A DNA stretch of 5,089 nucleotides, taken from positions 1-5,089 of the forward strand of contig JACQPZ010000005.1 in the NCBI GenBank assembly GCA_016207265.1, in the 5' to 3' direction. Position numbers and translations under genes: made by a program. Positions 4,407 through 5,089 of the stretch are shown in pieces; positions within the stretch are counted from its first letter, which is position 1, and every line of letters begins with the position of its first letter. The notes under the pieces are model-generated. The model searched no databases, was not told where the DNA came from, and saw only the letters and a list, made by a program, of their open reading frames with translations. This DNA comes from Candidatus Latescibacterota bacterium. GTDB lineage: Bacteria; Eisenbacteria; RBG-16-71-46; SZUA-252.

Positions 4407-5089
4407 CGCGGGCCGGTCGGTTTCGTGGCGCCCGGAATCAGGTGGAGCTTCCGTGCGTCACGGAAGATCTTACGGGCCCAATCGTAGATGTTCTGGCGCG
4501 CCACGACTTCGCGGAGGGTCCGCATTCTGCGCGCGCGCTCCTCCGGGTCGAGATCAACGGCGCGGACGATGGCGGACGCGAAGGCCTCCGTATCGTAGGG
4601 ACTCGCCTGGACGGCATGCTCCAGCTCGCGCGACGCGCCCGTGAAGGGGCTCAGCACGAGCACGCCGTCCACATTCACGTTCGCCGCGACGAATTCCTTG
4701 GCGACGAGATTCATGCCGTCGTGGAGCGAGCTGACCACCATCACGTCGGCGAGGACGTAGTAGGGGATCAGGTCACGGAAATCGAGGTTGCGCGTGATGA
4801 GGTGGATCACGGGCCGCCCTGGCGCGCCGAAGCGCCGGTTCAGGCCGGCGACGCCCTCCTCGACCGCGGACGCCACGGCCTGGTACTCGGCCAGGTCCGC
4901 GCGGGTCGGAACGCCGACCTGGACGAACGTGACCCTGTCGCGCAGATCGGGCCGCGACTCGAGGAGGCGCTCGTAGGCGGCGAGGCGCTCGGGGATTCCC
5001 TTCGTATAGTCGAGGCGGTCGACGCCCAGGATCACGCGCGTATTCCCGAGGCCGAGCCCCGCGCGGATCGAGGCGGCGCCCTCCCGGGC
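4403..5089 (-). CDS. otsA: Trehalose-6-phosphate synthase (OtsA, GT20), C-terminal half
   Basis: The gene runs off the right edge; the last 228 codons are present, in frame from base 5089 to the TGA at 4405-4403. OtsA transfers glucose from an NDP-glucose (UDP-glucose in E. coli) to glucose-6-phosphate, giving trehalose-6-phosphate in the cytoplasm. The donor-binding Rossmann domain is clear. ILGVDRLDYTKGIPERL lies at visible residues 20-36, with Arg25 and Lys30 matching the E. coli RLDYSKG pair. QVGVPTR (57-63), NRRFG (84-88) and the helix LIPYYVLADVMVVSSLHDGMNLVAKEF follow; in the last, Asp124 and Glu132 match the family's DGMNLVAKE donor-contact residues. GVLVLSPFTGASREL is at 142-156. The C-terminus (WARKIFRDARKL, then a short tail) is of normal extent with no fused phosphatase domain. 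The N-terminal acceptor-binding half, start codon and promoter are outside the window. It is the first visible gene of the operon and shares GTGA with otsB. Confidence 0.95.
   Translation of the reverse strand, partial: AREGAASIRAGLGLGNTRVILGVDRLDYTKGIPERLAAYERLLESRPDLRDRVTFVQVGVPTRADLAEYQAVASAVEEGVAGLNRRFGAPGRPVIHLITRNLDFRDLIPYYVLADVMVVSSLHDGMNLVAKEFVAANVNVDGVLVLSPFTGASRELEHAVQASPYDTEAFASAIVRAVDLDPEERARRMRTLREVVARQNIYDWARKIFRDARKLHLIPGATKPTGPR

Larger units (their letters stand above)
888..5089 (-). other. Trehalose biosynthesis operon with overlapping genes
   Basis: Five minus-strand genes follow each other without a gap: otsA (partial), otsB, MscS-like membrane protein, DUF5752 protein, treT-like glycosyltransferase. 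Stop and start codons share four bases at 4403-4406 (GTGA), 2842-2845 (ATGA) and 2084-2087 (ATGA). At the otsB/membrane-protein junction an ATGA also exists at 3534-3537, although a GTG six bases upstream has the better ribosome binding site. Such overlaps indicate one polycistronic mRNA with translational coupling and suggest that the products are needed together. The promoter lies upstream of otsA, outside the window. I see no good terminator after treT at 866-887. Confidence 0.85.

Noticed and set aside
1..5089. CRISPR arrays, insertion sequences, tRNA or rRNA genes, attachment sites
   Set aside because: I saw no spaced direct repeats, transposase motifs, structural RNA landmarks or flanking duplications in the window.

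Overview
This is a G+C-rich bacterial window with dense, overlapping genes and little intergenic space. Nothing in it fixes the taxon. The G+C-rich third codon positions, a stand-alone SWIB-domain protein and a secreted DUF1579 protein beside a trehalose operon would suit a free-living soil or sediment bacterium, perhaps a poorly cultured phylum, but that placement is inference.

Left part, plus strand (1-865): the last 35 codons of a SWIB/MDM2-type domain protein, then a strong 11-bp hairpin that probably terminates its transcript, then a complete exported DUF1579-family protein with a signal peptide. The 129-bp gap between the two genes holds the hairpin and a Shine-Dalgarno site; I see no clear promoter boxes in it.

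Main part, minus strand (5089 down to 888): one tightly packed operon read otsA (partial) > otsB > small MscS-like membrane protein without a beta domain > DUF5752 protein > treT-like GT4 glycosyltransferase. Every junction overlaps. Three are exact 4-base NTGA overlaps. The fourth is a 4-base or a 10-base overlap depending on the start chosen. OtsA makes trehalose-6-phosphate from NDP-glucose and glucose-6-phosphate, and OtsB dephosphorylates it. The last gene belongs to the TreT family, which makes trehalose directly from NDP-glucose and glucose. The operon thus appears to encode two trehalose routes, together with a membrane protein related to mechanosensitive channels and a DUF5752 protein of unknown function. 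The most interesting hypothesis is a co-translated, possibly membrane-tethered trehalose-synthesis module tuned to osmotic stress. It recalls the archaeal (Thermoproteus tenax) operon in which a trehalose-phosphate synthase/phosphatase sits with a glycosyltransferase and a mechanosensitive channel.

The operon converges on the DUF1579 gene with only 22 bp between the stop codons and no convincing terminator there. The minus-strand transcript may therefore run antisense into the DUF1579 gene.
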